Shown here: positions 5,715 through 8,426 of the stretch, piece by piece
Numbering within the stretch: the stretch's first letter is position 1
Layout: each line of letters opens with the position of its first letter
DNA from: Erysipelotrichia bacterium
GTDB lineage: Bacteria; Bacillota_I; Bacilli_A; RFN20; CAG-826
NCBI GenBank assembly: GCA_012971835.1
Contig: JAAZFR010000171.1
Location: 1-8,426 of the forward strand
Direction of reading: 5' to 3'
Length of the DNA stretch: 8,426 nt
Notes under the pieces: generated by a model
What the model was told of the DNA's origin: nothing
The model's database searches: none
The model's input: only the letters and a program-made list of their open reading frames with translations
Position numbers and translations under genes: made by a program

Positions 5715-8131
5715 TATTCCTTATCCTTTACGGGCTCAGCTGGAGCATCAATGACTTTGTCATTGTTTGGTGGTGATTCTTCTGGCTTTTTGATTTGAAC
5801 AACGGCATTTAATAACTTTAAAGCGACATCCGCAGAAACCTTATCGAGCATGTCGCGGAAAAGGGCGTGTCCTTCATTGACATAATCTTGTAGGGGATTT
5901 GTGTTTGCGTACGAGCGAAGATAAATGCCTTCGCGCAAACGAGACATAGTGTCAATGTGTCGAGTCCAGTTTTGATCGATTGTTTGAAGAGCTATTTGTC
6001 TTTCAACCTGATTAGCAATCTCTTCGCCCCATTCTTTTCGCTTAGCGATATAACGGTCGTAAAGAGTATCTCCTAAATCTTGTCCGGCTTCATCGGCTGG
6101 AGCTTCATCATAGGCATTGGCTCTAAATGTTCCTTCTAACATGAAACGTGGTTCAACAATCTTTCGAAGTTGTTCGCCATCAATCGTTCCATCACGGGCT
6201 TCAAGCGATATAGCTTTTTTTGCCAAGAACAATCCGGTTGTTTGGAAAAAATCATAAATTAAATCTTTGATATCCTCGGCAAAGAGAATGGAATCGCGCT
6301 TTTCATAAATGGCCGTTCTTTGCTTAGCAATAACGTCATCGTAGTCGAGAAGATTCTTACGAATATCAAAGTTTTTACCTTCAATTTGTTTTTGAGCGCT
6401 AGTAATAAAATTGGAAAAAAGTCGGCTTTCAAGAGCTTCTTGACCTAATGATTCAATTCTTTTTTGAACATTGTCGGCTCCGAAACGGCGCATCAGTTCA
6501 TCGTCAAAAGAAACATAGAATCGAGAAAAACCAGGATCGCCTTGACGACCGCTCCGGCCACGAAGCTGATTGTCGATACGACGCGCTTCATGACGTTCAG
6601 TACCTAAAACGCATAATCCGCCGAGGGCTCGAACTTCATCATTTATCTTAATGTCTGTACCACGACCTGCCATATTGGTGGCAAGGGTAATAGCGCCTCT
6701 ATTGCCAGCGAGGGAAATAATTTCGGCTTCGCGAGCATGGTTTTTCGCATTAAGCACTTCATGCTTTAATCCAGCTTCAGTCAACAATTTGCTAACTTCT
6801 TCTGAAGATTCGACTGAGACTGTACCAATTAGTATTGGTTGTCCTTTTTCATGACGTTCCTTAGCTTCTTGAACTAGTGCCGCAAGTTTAGCTGGTTTGT
6901 GAGCGTAAATGTAATCTGTGGCATCATCGCGAATAACTGGTCGATTAGTGGGAATCGCCACAACGCGCATATTATAAATTTTGCGGAATTCTTCTTCTTC
7001 AGTTTTGGCTGTACCTGTCATGCCTGATAGCTTTTTGAAAAGACGGAAGAAGTTTTGGTATGTGATTGTCGCTAAAGTAATCGTTTCTTGTTTAATCTCG
7101 ACGTTTTCTTTAGCCTGAATTGCTTGCTGCAAACCATCTGAATATTCACGACCCTTAAGAATACGACCAGTGAATTGATCGATTAGTTGAATTTGATTTT
7201 CGCCATCAACTAGATACTCTACATCCCGCATCATAATGTAATTTGCCTTGAGGGCCTGAACAATACGATGGACGAGATCTTGGTGTTCGGGGTCATAGAG
7301 GTTACGAATACCAAACATCCGCTCCGCTCTCGTGTTACCTTCTTCGGTCAAACTGCAGGTTTTAGTTTTGATATCAACCTCAAAATCACGGTCTCTTTTC
7401 AATGTTTTCACAAAACGATCAGCGACGGTATATTGTGAAGCACTCGCTTTTGCTCCACCGGAAATAATAAGCGGGGTGCGGCTTTCATCAATCAAAATGG
7501 AGTCAGCTTCGTCAATAACGGCGTAATTTAATCCCCTTAAAACACGAGAAGAAGCGTTTTGCGACATATTGTCGCGCAAATAATCAAAACCTAATTCTGA
7601 GTTAGTTGTATAAGTGATGTCACAATTGTGTGCTTCTTTTTTCTCGCTACTTGTTTTCTCGCGAATATTAACTCCTACTGTTAATCCTAAAAAGCGGTAT
7701 ATTTGCCCCATCCAATCAGCATCGCGCTGAGCGAGGTATTCGTTAACTGTTACGACGTGGACGCCTTGAGCTTTCAGGGCGTTTAAATACACGGCCATAG
7801 TAGCAGTAAGTGTTTTACCTTCGCCTGTTTTCATTTCGGCGACATCGCCTTGATTAAGAACTAACGCACCGATAACTTGGACCTGAAAAGGGAATTGTCC
7901 AAGTGTTCTACGCGCAGCTTCACGAGCGACCGCGAAAGCCTCGTACTTAATCTCTTCGGTACTTGCGCCGTTTTTTAATCTTTGTCTAAACTCCTCAGTT
8001 TTGGCGCGAAGTTCGTCATCGCTTTTCGCCGCCATTTCTTGCTCATATGCAAGAACTTTTTCACTTTCTCGAAAATACTTTTTGAGGGTTCTTTGATCAA
8101 AACGGAATATTTTCTCAATAAAATTTGCCAT
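5714..8131 (-). CDS. secA: Preprotein translocase ATPase SecA
   Basis: SecA is the peripheral membrane ATPase that drives unfolded preproteins through SecYEG. Visible in the 805 residues are Walker A MKTGEGKT (100-107), TNSELGFDYLRDNM (176-189), Walker B VIDEADSILIDESRTP (205-220), the crosslinking-domain region (about 221-370), SGMTGTAKTEEEEF (369-382), NBD2 TNMAGRGTDI (485-494), LRGRSGRQGDPG (523-534) and the helical scaffold/two-helix-finger region ending LRSYANTNPLQDY (738-750). The C-terminus is a charged, Pro-rich tail without the CxCx(8)C(H/C) zinc-binding module, so SecB-type binding through that module is not expected. MSRLREGI replaces the usual M-D-x-L-R-x-G-I. The ATG at 8129-8131 has GGAG 8 nt upstream. 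The TAA stop overlaps the prfB start by one base. A promoter with a palindromic spacer lies just upstream. Confidence 0.98.
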   Translation of the reverse strand: MANFIEKIFRFDQRTLKKYFRESEKVLAYEQEMAAKSDDELRAKTEEFRQRLKNGASTEEIKYEAFAVAREAARRTLGQFPFQVQVIGALVLNQGDVAEMKTGEGKTLTATMAVYLNALKAQGVHVVTVNEYLAQRDADWMGQIYRFLGLTVGVNIREKTSSEKKEAHNCDITYTTNSELGFDYLRDNMSQNASSRVLRGLNYAVIDEADSILIDESRTPLIISGGAKASASQYTVADRFVKTLKRDRDFEVDIKTKTCSLTEEGNTRAERMFGIRNLYDPEHQDLVHRIVQALKANYIMMRDVEYLVDGENQIQLIDQFTGRILKGREYSDGLQQAIQAKENVEIKQETITLATITYQNFFRLFKKLSGMTGTAKTEEEEFRKIYNMRVVAIPTNRPVIRDDATDYIYAHKPAKLAALVQEAKERHEKGQPILIGTVSVESSEEVSKLLTEAGLKHEVLNAKNHAREAEIISLAGNRGAITLATNMAGRGTDIKINDEVRALGGLCVLGTERHEARRIDNQLRGRSGRQGDPGFSRFYVSFDDELMRRFGADNVQKRIESLGQEALESRLFSNFITSAQKQIEGKNFDIRKNLLDYDDVIAKQRTAIYEKRDSILFAEDIKDLIYDFFQTTGLFLAKKAISLEARDGTIDGEQLRKIVEPRFMLEGTFRANAYDEAPADEAGQDLGDTLYDRYIAKRKEWGEEIANQVERQIALQTIDQNWTRHIDTMSRLREGIYLRSYANTNPLQDYVNEGHALFRDMLDKVSADVALKLLNAVVQIKKPEESPPNNDKVIDAPAEPVKDKE

Positions 8132-8166
8132 TTTTTCTACTCCGACTCTATATAGTTAGCCATGAT

Positions 8167-8196
8167 ATTTTACCATTAAACATAATGGTATGCCAA
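8167..8196 (-). promoter_or_regulatory. Candidate secA promoter with palindromic operator-like spacer
   Basis: On the minus strand a -35 TTGGCA (8191-8196), an 18-bp spacer and a -10 TAAAAT (8167-8172) each match consensus at five of six bases, and TG-G before the -10 makes it an extended -10. The spacer and first two -10 bases form a perfect inverted repeat, TACCATTA, then TGTT, then TAATGGTA (8171-8190). Transcription would start near 8160, giving a leader of about 29 nt with the secA Shine-Dalgarno. The hairpin lacks a T-tract on either strand, so I do not read it as a terminator for comF. Confidence 0.6.
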
Positions 8197-8198
8197 AC

Positions 8199-8426
8199 TT
8201 AAATTTCCTCACCTTTATTTGCCTTTGCAAGGACTAAAACTTCAATTTGTTTTGGTTTTTGCTGTTTTACTAAATTAATGCATGCTTTGATAGTCGACCC
8301 AGTGGTCATGACATCATCAACAATTAATATTTTCTTGTTTCTAATTGAAAAATTATCCTTCCAACGAAGTATCTCTCCAACCTTCATTCTCTCTTCACGT
8401 TTTAAATCTGTTTGCTTGCGCTTAAT
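8199..8426 (-). CDS. comF: ComF-family phosphoribosyltransferase-like protein, partial (5' end outside window)
   Basis: This is the last 75 codons of a ComF/ComFC-type protein, open at the right edge. The PRPP-binding signature ILIVDDVMTTGST is clear, and upstream residues KRKQTDLKREERMKVGEI fit the ComF pattern of R-x(3)-T followed by an E-R block before the phosphoribosyltransferase core. The reading frame runs through the window edge, so the Met at 8385-8387 is internal and not the start. ComF proteins are needed for DNA uptake in naturally competent bacteria, where they act with the ComFA helicase; the reaction is not well established, and many non-competent bacteria also keep the gene. 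No terminator separates it from secA, so readthrough is likely in addition to the secA promoter. Another type I phosphoribosyltransferase is possible, but the location beside secA favours ComFC. Confidence 0.85.
   Translation of the reverse strand: MKRKQTDLKREERMKVGEILRWKDNFSIRNKKILIVDDVMTTGSTIKACINLVKQQKPKQIEVLVLAKANKGEEI

Noticed and set aside
8171..8190. comF-secA inverted repeat as a terminator
   Set aside because: No run of Ts follows on either strand and the stem is A+T-rich; it sits between good -35 and -10 elements instead.
1..8426. tRNA, rRNA, CRISPR array, insertion sequence, prophage or defence genes
   Set aside because: No cloverleaf-like, repeat-spacer, transposase or integrase signal was seen. 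The window is almost fully occupied by conserved housekeeping genes on one strand.

Overview
The window reads as ordinary core chromosome of a low-to-moderate G+C Gram-positive bacterium (Bacillota). I infer a deep-branching Bacilli, Erysipelotrichia or Acholeplasma-like lineage from three things: A+T-leaning codon use, the comF-secA-prfB gene order, and a FolD of a short divergent subtype. Trp is encoded by TGG where I checked, and prfB carries an internal TGA read by frameshifting. UGA is therefore a real stop codon here, which argues against Mycoplasma- or Spiroplasma-type code reassignment. The exact taxon cannot be fixed from this sequence.

Every gene is on the minus strand, so transcription runs from high to low coordinates. 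In that order they are: comF (only its 3' end is present), secA, prfB (RF2, with a +1 programmed frameshift), uvrB, secG, a terminator, cls (cardiolipin synthase), and folD (only its 5' two-thirds is present). secA and prfB overlap by one base (TAATG). prfB and uvrB are 11 nt apart, and uvrB and secG 69 nt apart. A good promoter with an extended -10 precedes secA, and its spacer is occupied by a perfect 8+8 bp palindrome. The secA-prfB-uvrB-secG block therefore looks like one transcription unit closed by the strong intrinsic terminator after secG. cls appears to restart from a TATAAT box just beyond that terminator, and folD has its own extended -10 candidate.

Functionally the window joins protein export (the SecA motor, the SecG channel subunit, and the lipid cardiolipin made by Cls, which is known to stimulate SecA/SecYEG), translation termination (RF2), nucleotide excision repair (UvrB) and one-carbon metabolism (FolD). 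There is no gene-free stretch over 300 bases, and I found no mobile element, CRISPR array, tRNA or rRNA.

I do not see a previously undescribed system. The points most worth checking are: the palindromic operator candidate in the secA promoter; an RF2 frameshift site that keeps CTT-TGA-C but has a degenerate Shine-Dalgarno stimulator; a UvrB whose normally Tyr-rich beta-hairpin reads SNFDFY and whose FRVRG motif reads FRVQG; and the absence of hpf between comF and secA.
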